This document shows, in pieces, positions 16,749 through 24,695 of a stretch of DNA of 26,243 bases; within the stretch, counting starts at the first letter, position 1; every line of letters begins with the position of its first letter. The notes beneath the pieces were generated by a model, which searched no databases, was not told the DNA's origin, and saw only the letters and a list, made by a program, of their open reading frames with translations. Made by a program: the position numbers and the translations under genes. The stretch is from Limnochordia bacterium. GTDB taxonomy: Bacteria > Bacillota > Limnochordia > DUMW01. Location of the stretch: assembly GCA_023230925.1 (NCBI GenBank), contig JALNWK010000041.1, forward strand, positions 1 to 26,243, given 5' to 3'.

Positions 16749-16777
16749 CTGACATTACTACCTAGTTCTGGTATAGT
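16749..16777 (+). promoter_or_regulatory. promoter of the GGDEF/HD-GYP gene
   Basis: CTGACA (16749-16754), a 17-nt spacer and TATAGT (16772-16777) with a TGG extension just before the -10. Transcription should begin near 16784, leaving a leader of about 180 nt. That leader contains a small hairpin, GCATA with TATGC, near 16815-16832. I saw no c-di-GMP-I riboswitch core in it. Confidence 0.65.
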
Positions 16778-16964
16778 TGTACTGGTTAGATGTATGGAAA
16801 GGGAATCGTTGGTGCATACGAGAGACTATGCGATAGAAGGTGTATGACAGGAGCAAAATCACTAGGTTAGGTCTTGCTCTTAAAGTTGGATACCTTGTGT
16901 ACGATCATTGCTGATTCAGGGAAAAGTATAGATTCACATAAACAGTTATGCTCAATGAAGTGAA

Positions 16965-19310
16965 GTGGTGATTAGGGTGAGATTGAGCTACATTATTGAT
17001 AACGAAGACCTAAGCCCAGTGCTTATTATGTTGCTTCGGGTAGTATGTGCTGTTGCAGCCGTGTTGTACATCGGTTTTGGCTATGTTTATAGATTATTAG
17101 ATGAGCAAAGTGTTGATCCAATACCCTTTGGGCATAGGATTCTTTTTGCTATTGCCTACCTTACTGTTTTTGTATTGTCCTATTATGTCCGACCGATCAA
17201 AAACCGTTACCTAGCCCATCTAGTACTATGTTTGGTCGTGGCCTCCTTTGCCCATACTGCTTTTTTGGGCGCACAGCTTGGTTTTATCTCGGGAAGTCAA
17301 GTGACACTATTAATGATTATCCCCTTAGCGAATGCCATATTGCAGAGTCGTAAGATCGTGTTATTGCTTAATCTGGCGTTTATTGGCATAGTTGTTGCCA
17401 TGCTAACTAGTGGTGCTTGTGAATATCCATTGTTGTACTTTCTGGCGACGCTAATGATCACAGGCTCATCATATCTTATGGCTAGGGTACGGCACGGATA
17501 TGCTAAACGCTATGAGGACCTGTTTAATCAGGCGCCCATCGGGATTGCTTCCCATCGGATCATCTGGGAGAAGGACAGAAAGCCTCAAGATTATCGGATC
17601 CTGGAGGTAAATAGGACTTTTGAGCATCTTTTGGAGAGGGAAGCTAAAGATGTTGTGGGCAAGACGGTAAGAGAGGTCATACCAACAATAGGTCCTGATT
17701 GGTTGAAGGAATATGCTAATCTGGCGACCAATGCCAATGAAGTGCATTTCGAGAAGTATCTAGAAGGAACAGGCAAATACTTTGAGGTTAAAGCCTACAA
17801 GCTCGATGGTAATCAGTTTGTGGCTGTGTTTAACGACACAACCAGGCGGAGACAAACAGAGGAAGCCCTAAGAAAGTCCCAGGAACAGTTGAAGTCCCAG
17901 AAACAGCTTTTGCAGACGATCCTAGACAATGCACCAATCAACATTTGGCTTACGGATCCCGAAGGGGAACCCCTGCTTATTAATCGACGGTTTCAAGATA
18001 GTACCGGTTGGGGGACAACGACCCCAAGCATAACCGAAGAAGAGCTGCTAGTCTGCCGGCGAACAGATCAGGAGGCTTTGGTCAGTGATTATCCCCAGGA
18101 GTACGAGGAAGAAATAACCTTTCAAGACAACACAAGACACATTGTCCGTACGATTAAGACCAGGATCGTCGATGAGAATGGACAAATAGTAGGTGTCCTC
18201 GGTATCGGACTGGATATTACAGAACAGAAGAAGGCGGAGGAGGAACTAAAACGGATCACGTTCCACGATTCCTTAACCGGTCTGTATAACCGTCGGTACT
18301 TCGAAATGGAAGTAAAACGATTGGATAGGGAGCGGCAGTTGCCCATAAGTCTAGTTATGGCCGATGTAAACGGCTTGAAGATCGTAAACGACTCCTTAGG
18401 ACATCAACAGGGGGATCTATTACTAATCAAGTGTGCCCAAGTCCTAAGAGCGGCCTGTCGCAGGGAGGATATGATTACCCGGTGGGGTGGCGATGAATTT
18501 GTCATTCTGCTGCCAAACACATCGGAGAAGGATGCGGCAAAGGTTTGTGCTAGGATTAGACAACTCAGTGATCAAGTGGACGAAGACCCCATTAAGTTGA
18601 GTATCTCCCTGGGATATGCTACTAAAACCGTTCCTGAGCAAAGCATCGCCGACATCCTCAGGGAAGCGGAGAATCACATGTATCGAAAGAAGAGTAAGCA
18701 TGCCCAGGAAAATGGCAATGAGTTAGTTGGTTCACTGCAACGCGCGTTACAAGCCAAGAGTCATGAGACCAAAGAGCATACGGATAATATCGAGTTTCTT
18801 GCAGTGTCCTTGGGTAAACGGATTGGTTTGAATGAACGGGAGTTAGATGACCTTAGGACCTTGGCCCAGCACCATGATATCGGCCAAATTGCGACGGACA
18901 GCTCTATTCTAAAGAAACGCGGTCCCCTGTCTTCCCAGGAACGGGAGGTGATGAGACGACACGCCGAGATCGGTTACCGGATTGCCCTAGCCTTTTCGAA
19001 GCTGGCGCCGGTGGCTGAGTCGATCCTGTCCCACCACGAGTGGTGGAATGGGGAAGGTTATCCCCGGGGATTAAAAGGACTGGAGATACCTTTGCCTGCC
19101 CGGATTCTGGCCATCGTTGATGCCTTCGATTCGATGGTGGGTACCAGACCATATCACCATGGTAGGAGTGTACCCGAGGCCCTTGATGAGCTCAATGCCT
19201 ATGCCGGAACCCAGTTCCAACCGGATCTTGTTGAGGTATTTACAGAAATGATGAAAGAACCCGCAATGGAAGCAGGACTCTTAGACCTAGCTAATGTCGT
19301 TGTCGAGTAA
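16965..19310 (+). CDS. membrane PAS-PAS-GGDEF-HD-GYP cyclic-di-GMP protein
   Basis: A protein of about 781 residues. Order: six probable membrane helices (about 19-175), PAS domain 1 (about 177-295), a short coiled coil, PAS domain 2 (about 310-420), GGDEF (about 430-580) and HD-GYP (about 595-760). GGDEF is intact (508-512) and preceded by the inhibitory I-site RRED with the usual five-residue gap, so cyclase activity is likely. The HD-GYP domain has HD (H637, D638), HHEWWNGEGYP and GYP at 698-700, but reads HDIGQ where the family has HDxGK. One protein may thus both make and degrade c-di-GMP in response to a membrane or PAS signal. The start is uncertain: GTG 16965, 16968 and 16977 all lack a good ribosome site. 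It has its own promoter, and GH78 follows 105 bp later. Confidence 0.9.
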   Translation: MVIRVRLSYIIDNEDLSPVLIMLLRVVCAVAAVLYIGFGYVYRLLDEQSVDPIPFGHRILFAIAYLTVFVLSYYVRPIKNRYLAHLVLCLVVASFAHTAFLGAQLGFISGSQVTLLMIIPLANAILQSRKIVLLLNLAFIGIVVAMLTSGACEYPLLYFLATLMITGSSYLMARVRHGYAKRYEDLFNQAPIGIASHRIIWEKDRKPQDYRILEVNRTFEHLLEREAKDVVGKTVREVIPTIGPDWLKEYANLATNANEVHFEKYLEGTGKYFEVKAYKLDGNQFVAVFNDTTRRRQTEEALRKSQEQLKSQKQLLQTILDNAPINIWLTDPEGEPLLINRRFQDSTGWGTTTPSITEEELLVCRRTDQEALVSDYPQEYEEEITFQDNTRHIVRTIKTRIVDENGQIVGVLGIGLDITEQKKAEEELKRITFHDSLTGLYNRRYFEMEVKRLDRERQLPISLVMADVNGLKIVNDSLGHQQGDLLLIKCAQVLRAACRREDMITRWGGDEFVILLPNTSEKDAAKVCARIRQLSDQVDEDPIKLSISLGYATKTVPEQSIADILREAENHMYRKKSKHAQENGNELVGSLQRALQAKSHETKEHTDNIEFLAVSLGKRIGLNERELDDLRTLAQHHDIGQIATDSSILKKRGPLSSQEREVMRRHAEIGYRIALAFSKLAPVAESILSHHEWWNGEGYPRGLKGLEIPLPARILAIVDAFDSMVGTRPYHHGRSVPEALDELNAYAGTQFQPDLVEVFTEMMKEPAMEAGLLDLANVVVE

Positions 19311-19415
19311 GATGCAGGATTCTTCTGGTAGTTCACGAAGGGATCAATAGACTAGCTACTGCCGTAAGGACGTCAGAGGTCTGCCCACGTAATGTGATCA
19401 GAAGGAGGAGCAACG

Positions 19416-22400
19416 ATGAGCCCCATCACACCGGTCAGTCTTCGTTGTGAGTATGCTACCGATCCCATCGGCATAGATGCGTCAAGACCTCGTTTATCTT
19501 GGAACCTTGAGTCCAAGGAGCGGGCGCAAAGACAGATTGCCTACCAGATTATTGTATCCAGTAGCAAAGAACGGCTTAGACGAGATGATGGCGATCTTTG
19601 GGACAGTAAGAAGGTGTTCTCAGAGAAGTCCTTGCATATACCCTACGAGGGAAAGGTACTGACCTCTCGGCAGCGCTGTTATTGGAAGGTTCGGGTGTGG
19701 TCCGATGAAGATCCCAAGCCTACAACCAGTAATCCTGCATTCTGGGAGATGGGCTTACTTGAGCCGGAAGACTGGCGGGCAGAGTGGATTGGTCTGGAGA
19801 CCGATGGGGATGAACCCTTGCCTGCTGTGGAGGACAACCTCTGGATCTGGTTGGACCAGGACGAAGGAGTCTGTGCCAAAGAAGGTCGCCAACAGGGATA
19901 TTTCCGTCGTTCCTTCAAGGTACCCCCGGGTATCGAGAAGGCTTGGTTGCTCATCAATGGTGATTCTCTTTTTCGACAGTATACAAATGGCTTTGAAAGC
20001 TCGCGGAATACGGTGTTTCAACCCCGCATGCAGTGGGTGGATCTTACCTATCTATTAAATCCCGGCGAAAACGTTTTAGCTATCGAGGCGAGTAAGAGTG
20101 CACCTCCTGCAGGTTTGATCGGCAGGTTAATGGTTACCTTTGAAAACGCCCCCCCGTTGGTGCTCGATCTTGACGAGACCTGGAAGGGCAGTAGTGTTTT
20201 GGAGGAAGGATGGCAGCAACGGGAATTCGATGACGCCCACTGGCCCCAGGTAGCCAAGATTGCAGGACATGGACAAGCACCCTGGGGGAAGCAGATGGTA
20301 GAAGTTAGACCTGCACCATCACCCTATCTGCGGAAGTCTTTTTCCATTAATAAAGAAGTAGTTAGAGGAAGGCTCTATGCCACCGCCTTGGGAGTGTATG
20401 AACTAAGACTGAACGGGGCCCGTGTATCCGATGCCCGGTTTGCCCCAGGATGGACCGATTACAAGAAACGGCTACAAGTCCAAACCTATGATATTACAGA
20501 ATTGCTCCGCCCGGGGGAGAATATGGTGGGCGCCATTCTCGGAGATGGATGGTATGCAGGGCATGTAGGTATCTTCGGCCGGCACCAATATGGCTCCTAT
20601 CCTTTGGGTTTCTTGGCCCAACTAGAGATAGAGTATGAAGACGGTACGGTGGAGCGTCTGGGAACCGATGCTTCCTGGGAAGGTAATTGGGGCCCGATCA
20701 TCAGCTCGGATTTTCTTATGGGTGAGATCTATGATGCGCGCTTGGAGGTGCCTGGCTGGGATCAACCCCAGGGTAGCAACAGGTGCAAGTGGCGTCCAGT
20801 AACTACCCTCGCCTCCTACAACGGTGCATTGGTAGCGGATCTGGGTCCTGCGATTCGGGTTACCAAAAGACGAAAACCCATCTCCCTACGGAGGAGAAAA
20901 ACAGGTACCGTTATCTTTGATATGGGCCAAAACATGGTTGGCTGTGTTAGGCTGCTCATCCGGGGGGCAAAAGCCGGGGATCGTATTGCCTTGCGCTTCG
21001 GCGAAATGCTAGAAAAGGATGGTAGTCTGTACACCCTTAATCTGCGGAGCGCCCGACAAAGGGATATCTACATTTGTCGGGGAGATGATGTGGAAGTATA
21101 TGAGCCACATTTCACTTTTCATGGCTTTAGATACGTTGAGGTTACAGGCTTTCCTGGGAGGGCTTCTTTGGAGACCATTGAAGGCCTTGTGATCCATTCG
21201 GATACGCCGATTACCGGGAGCTTCTCCTGTTCCCATCCCTTGGTTAATCAGTTGCAGCGGAATATCCTCTGGGGGCAAAGGGGTAATTTCCTCAGTGTGC
21301 CCACCGACTGTCCCCAACGAGATGAACGATTAGGCTGGATGGGGGATGCCCAGGTGTTCATGCGTACTGCAAGCTTCAACGCCGATGTGGCCGCCTTTTG
21401 CACTAAGTGGATGGTGGATGTAGAGGACGCCCAGCGCACCGACGGGGCCTTCAGTGATATCGCGCCTAGTGTAGGCTTTCTAGGTGGTGGTAACGCCGGC
21501 TGGGGTGATGCCGGGGTGATTATTCCCTGGACCATCTATCTGTGCTACGGTGATACCCGGATTATTGAGCGCCACTACGAGGGCATGACCCGTTGGATTA
21601 AATACCTTAAGGCTAACAGCGAAGGACTGATTCGTCCTGCCATAGGTTATGGTGATTGGCTATCGATAGACGCTGATACACCAAAAGATGTGATTGCGAC
21701 GGCATACTTTGCCTATAGTACTAGGTTGTTATCCCGGATGGCCTCAGCAATTGGCAGAAGTGAGGATGCAGCCAGCTACGAGCAACTTTTTGAAAGGATT
21801 CGCCGGGCGTTTAATGATCAGTTTGTGCACGCCGACGGACGCGTTGCTGGTGAGACCCAAACGGGGTATCTTTTAGCATTGCATATGGATCTTCTTTCCG
21901 AGGGAAAACGGCGACAAGCCATGAAACACCTTGTTAGAGACATTCGAAGTCGGGGGGATCGGCTCTCAACGGGGTTTTTGGGCTGTTCGTATCTACTGCC
22001 GGAGCTAGCTCGGGCTGGAGAACTGGATCTGGCCTATGCATTGTTGACCTCCACCCGGTATCCGTCTTGGGGATATTCCATCAGACAGGGAGCAACAACC
22101 ATGTGGGAACGCTGGGATTCATACAAGGAAGACGGCGGTTTTCAGGATGAGGGGATGAACTCCTTTAACCACTATGCCTATGGGTCAGTGGGTGAATGGT
22201 TGTACCGGTATGTGGCGGGTATCGAAGCGGATCCAGATTACCCTGGGTACAAGCGTTTTGTTCTTCGTCCTTGCCCCAGGGGTCCCCTTACGTGGGCTAA
22301 AGCGGAATACAATTCTGTTCGTGGTCCCATCGGGGTGGAGTGGAGTATCATCCAGAATGAGTTGATCGTAAAACTGGCAATCCCCACCAATACCACTGCT

Positions 22401-22601
22401 ACCCTGTATTTGCCTACGACTGATCTAAGCACGGTGCAAGAGGGCCATGGCCCTATCCCTAAAGCTGTGGGAGTCTGTTTTAAAGAAGTGATCTCCCACG
22501 GAGACTTCGTGTATGGAGTCTATTCGGTTGGATCGGGTACCTATGAGTTCCGGTGTGCGTACGCGGACGATGCTGGTTTCCTAGGGGATTATCAGAAATA
22601 G
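19416..22601 (+). CDS. alpha-L-rhamnosidase, family GH78
   Basis: A 1061-residue inverting glycosidase that removes terminal alpha-L-rhamnose from plant glycosides or polysaccharides. It opens with the fibronectin-like domain typical of the family (LRCEYATDPIGIDASRPRLS), followed by two beta-sandwich domains, the (alpha/alpha)6 barrel and a C-terminal beta domain (ending near WLYRYVAGIEADPDYPGYKR and beyond). TDCPQRDERLGWMGD holds D631 and general acid E637; MWERWDS holds general base E898. The spacing matches the D630/E636/E895 set I recall for a characterised Streptomyces GH78. No signal peptide, so it is cytoplasmic. ATG 19416 follows GAAGGAGGAG. It has no clear promoter of its own and may be read through from the cyclic-di-GMP gene. 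Confidence 0.93.
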   Translation: MSPITPVSLRCEYATDPIGIDASRPRLSWNLESKERAQRQIAYQIIVSSSKERLRRDDGDLWDSKKVFSEKSLHIPYEGKVLTSRQRCYWKVRVWSDEDPKPTTSNPAFWEMGLLEPEDWRAEWIGLETDGDEPLPAVEDNLWIWLDQDEGVCAKEGRQQGYFRRSFKVPPGIEKAWLLINGDSLFRQYTNGFESSRNTVFQPRMQWVDLTYLLNPGENVLAIEASKSAPPAGLIGRLMVTFENAPPLVLDLDETWKGSSVLEEGWQQREFDDAHWPQVAKIAGHGQAPWGKQMVEVRPAPSPYLRKSFSINKEVVRGRLYATALGVYELRLNGARVSDARFAPGWTDYKKRLQVQTYDITELLRPGENMVGAILGDGWYAGHVGIFGRHQYGSYPLGFLAQLEIEYEDGTVERLGTDASWEGNWGPIISSDFLMGEIYDARLEVPGWDQPQGSNRCKWRPVTTLASYNGALVADLGPAIRVTKRRKPISLRRRKTGTVIFDMGQNMVGCVRLLIRGAKAGDRIALRFGEMLEKDGSLYTLNLRSARQRDIYICRGDDVEVYEPHFTFHGFRYVEVTGFPGRASLETIEGLVIHSDTPITGSFSCSHPLVNQLQRNILWGQRGNFLSVPTDCPQRDERLGWMGDAQVFMRTASFNADVAAFCTKWMVDVEDAQRTDGAFSDIAPSVGFLGGGNAGWGDAGVIIPWTIYLCYGDTRIIERHYEGMTRWIKYLKANSEGLIRPAIGYGDWLSIDADTPKDVIATAYFAYSTRLLSRMASAIGRSEDAASYEQLFERIRRAFNDQFVHADGRVAGETQTGYLLALHMDLLSEGKRRQAMKHLVRDIRSRGDRLSTGFLGCSYLLPELARAGELDLAYALLTSTRYPSWGYSIRQGATTMWERWDSYKEDGGFQDEGMNSFNHYAYGSVGEWLYRYVAGIEADPDYPGYKRFVLRPCPRGPLTWAKAEYNSVRGPIGVEWSIIQNELIVKLAIPTNTTATLYLPTTDLSTVQEGHGPIPKAVGVCFKEVISHGDFVYGVYSVGSGTYEFRCAYADDAGFLGDYQK

Positions 22602-22718
22602 TCAACTGATACATGACTGGCTAGATATGCATGGACGAGTATAATTGCCATGATGGATAGTCTTAGTACGTTCGGGACATAAAAACGAATATGATGCGGT
22701 CCCGTGGAATAAATAGGG

Positions 22719-22755
22719 TGGCAAGTATACTCCCCTCAGACCTGGGGAATTGCCA
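22719..22755. other. two-tier hairpin between GH78 and the flavoprotein
   Basis: TGGCAA (22719-22724) pairs with TTGCCA (22750-22755); inside it TCCCC (22731-22735) pairs with GGGGA (22744-22748) around an 8-nt loop. It lies 117 nt after GH78 and 35 nt before the next start. It could be a terminator or a leader structure; the following ATGTTTACA is only slightly T-rich. Confidence 0.35.
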
Positions 22756-22790
22756 TGTTTACATAGCGTTACAATGAATGGAGAACACGA

Positions 22791-23504
22791 GTGAAGGTAT
22801 GCGTAGTCCATGGTAGTCCAAAAAAAGGTAATACATATATGGCAACGGGAATTGTCATGGAGGAATTGGCACGACAGGGCAGTATTGAGTTCAGCCAGTT
22901 CTTTCTCCCGCAGGACATGCCCCATTTCTGCCGGGGATGCTTTGCCTGTATTGAACGTGGGGAGAACAAATGTCCCGATGTGGGATATGTGCAACCTATT
23001 CTAAACTCCATGAGGGAAGCCGATGGGCTCATCTTTACTTCGCCTGTATATGTCCTAGGGGAGACTGGGGCAATGAAGGTCCTGCTCGACCACTTTGCTT
23101 ACATTTACCTTGCCCATCGACCCATGGAGGAGATGTTTTCCAAGGTCGCCCTAGTTATATCCACTGCCGCTGGGGGAGGAACAGGTTATGCCATGGGGTC
23201 TATGTCCAGGAGTCTGCGCTTTTGGGGAGTCCCAAAGGTACACAAATGTGGTTTTGCCCTCCGCGCAAAGGAGTGGGAGGAGATGCCCGATACAAAGCAA
23301 GATAAATACGCAGACACCCTGCGGAAGCAGGCCAGGAAATTTTATGATTCAATGGCAAGAAGGCGACATGCGCGTACCCCTATGTTCACTAGGATCGTCT
23401 TCACCTTTCTAAAAGGCACGATCTCTAAGTATCCCGACGGAAATATCGATAAGGAGTATTGGAGGCAGAAAGGATGGTTAGAGGGCAAGAACAGACCCTT
23501 CTAA
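22791..23504 (+). CDS. flavodoxin-fold NAD(P)H-dependent oxidoreductase, possible iron-sulfur flavoprotein
   Basis: A 237-residue cytoplasmic protein of the NADPH-dependent FMN reductase superfamily. The FMN phosphate loop HGSPKKGNT (7-15) and FTSPVYVLGETGAMKVLLDH are family marks. Four cysteines, C47, C50, C53 and C61, form CX2CX2CX7C, the compact pattern of iron-sulfur flavoproteins such as archaeal Isf. Related proteins with a similar motif need not bind a cluster, so this is possible rather than shown. The C-terminal 50 residues are basic and have no domain I know. It starts at GTG 22791 with GGAG 7 nt upstream. No redox partner is adjacent. The role is probably electron transfer or reduction of quinones or small electrophiles. 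Confidence 0.82.
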   Translation: MKVCVVHGSPKKGNTYMATGIVMEELARQGSIEFSQFFLPQDMPHFCRGCFACIERGENKCPDVGYVQPILNSMREADGLIFTSPVYVLGETGAMKVLLDHFAYIYLAHRPMEEMFSKVALVISTAAGGGTGYAMGSMSRSLRFWGVPKVHKCGFALRAKEWEEMPDTKQDKYADTLRKQARKFYDSMARRRHARTPMFTRIVFTFLKGTISKYPDGNIDKEYWRQKGWLEGKNRPF

Positions 23505-24199
23505 TTGAAGGAGCCGAGTGAAAATTACGAAGATTAGCTGGTGAAGAAGAGTCTGATCGTAGCTACGCGCAGATACCACATTATACCAATCTTCAACGAA
23601 CAGACAGTGGTAACCGACCAAGAGTGATGAATATTGGAGCGACTTATTCCTAACTTTGGGCTCACATTTTTCCGAAGTCTGTTTGTGAGGTGATCTACCT
23701 TCCACTTCGTACTGATACCGCTTAATGAAAACGTCTGTAGAATTCTTCGAGTATAGTTCTTAGGAGGCACTGCGGCTAGGTTATGTGCACCTAGTGGGAG
23801 CAGGTGCGAGTCAAAGGTTGTTGTTCCAAGATGAATGTTCCTAGCGGGAAAGGAGTAGAAAGCTCAATGCAGAAATGATCAATAGGATCAAGTACCCTGT
23901 TATATTATGGAGACTTCTCTCTTAGATTGTGAATTCAATAGCAAGATTAGGTCAGTGTATTATGCGATGAATGAACTTATACTCAAGACAAAGTACATTC
24001 CTATCGCTATGAATTGCACACACACGTGATTGCCTGTATTCTGTGGCATATGCCCGGAGAATGTATTCTCATCCTATCTTCGGCATTACAACAAGACACC
24101 ATACATAAGGATATGACGGAGAGACTAATTGCTGTGTATACCTAGAGGCCTCGGGCTTCAGTTTGTGCTGAACGCTCACGGAAAGGTTGTGATAGTGAG
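23505..24199. other. 695-bp region without a recognisable gene
   Basis: No frame here looks coding. GTG 23518 follows GAAGGAG but stops after eight codons (MKITKISW), which could be the start of a lost gene. A minus-strand frame of 78 codons (23770-23534) has no ribosome site and resembles nothing I know. CCTAGTGGGA (near 23790) recurs imperfectly as CCTAGCGGGA (near 23841). The region may be decayed mobile DNA next to the broken GH66 gene. Confidence 0.4.
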
Positions 24200-24646
24200 G
24201 TGAAGTATCTACGCAGCTTCTTCTGGTTAGTGTTAGCAGTAAGCATAGGGGGGACTGGTGTAGTGGAGGCAAGTGTTGTTACCGACGGAGTTGGAGCTTT
24301 GGATCAGCAAGAGGGGATGCTCTTGATTGAACTTGATCGTGTATCCTATCAGTTGGGCACGCCTGTATGTATTCGAGTTGTGGCTGATGAATATGCACTA
24401 GCTTTGGGTCCGGACCGAGTTGTCGTAGAGATCACAAGGTTGACGGAAGTTGTTGCTGTGATGGCAAAAAGCATCTATGATCCCGCTGTCACATCCTGGA
24501 GGTTCAATTGGCAACCGCCTGAGGAGACGGCTGGCTATGGTCTTACGGTGTGGTTGGAGCATGGGGGGGGAACGGTTGGTCTTTGCCGAGTCTGCCTTCG
24601 ATGTTGCGGAGGATTGGACGGAACAGCCACGCTATGGATTTGTTAG
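24200..24646 (+). pseudogene. GH66 dextranase-like gene, N-terminal part before the frameshift
   Basis: This is the start of a secreted glycosidase whose catalytic part follows in another frame. A signal peptide runs to about residue 25 (WLVLAVSIGGTGVVEA, then S). An Ig-like domain (DRVSYQLGTPVCIRVVADEY and on) follows, as in the N-terminal domain of GH66 enzymes. At a run of eight G (24563-24570) the frame changes to nonsense (GLCRVCLRCCGG) and stops at 24646. Removing one G gives GGERLVFAESAFDVAEDWTE, which continues in the frame of the catalytic part. The start is GTG 24200 with a weak ribosome site. Read as one gene broken twice, not as a separate small protein. Confidence 0.7.
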
Positions 24647-24695
24647 TGACTATGGGGCATGAGATGAATCCAAGGAACGTGCTGCTTTTCAGGCG

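Noticed and set aside
16784..16964. Cyclic-di-GMP riboswitch in the leader of the GGDEF/HD-GYP gene
   Set aside because: I looked for the conserved GEMM-I core and its GNRA-type tetraloop contacts and did not find them; only a small hairpin is present.
23534..23770. Minus-strand open frame of 78 codons in the coding-poor gap
   Set aside because: No ribosome site and no family resemblance; another minus-strand frame overlaps it, as expected by chance.
24660..24662. TGA in the GH66 gene as selenocysteine or reassigned tryptophan
   Set aside because: TGA is the normal stop of the GH5, beta-galactosidase and RND genes, no SECIS-like structure was seen, and a frameshift lies just upstream; simple gene decay explains both lesions.
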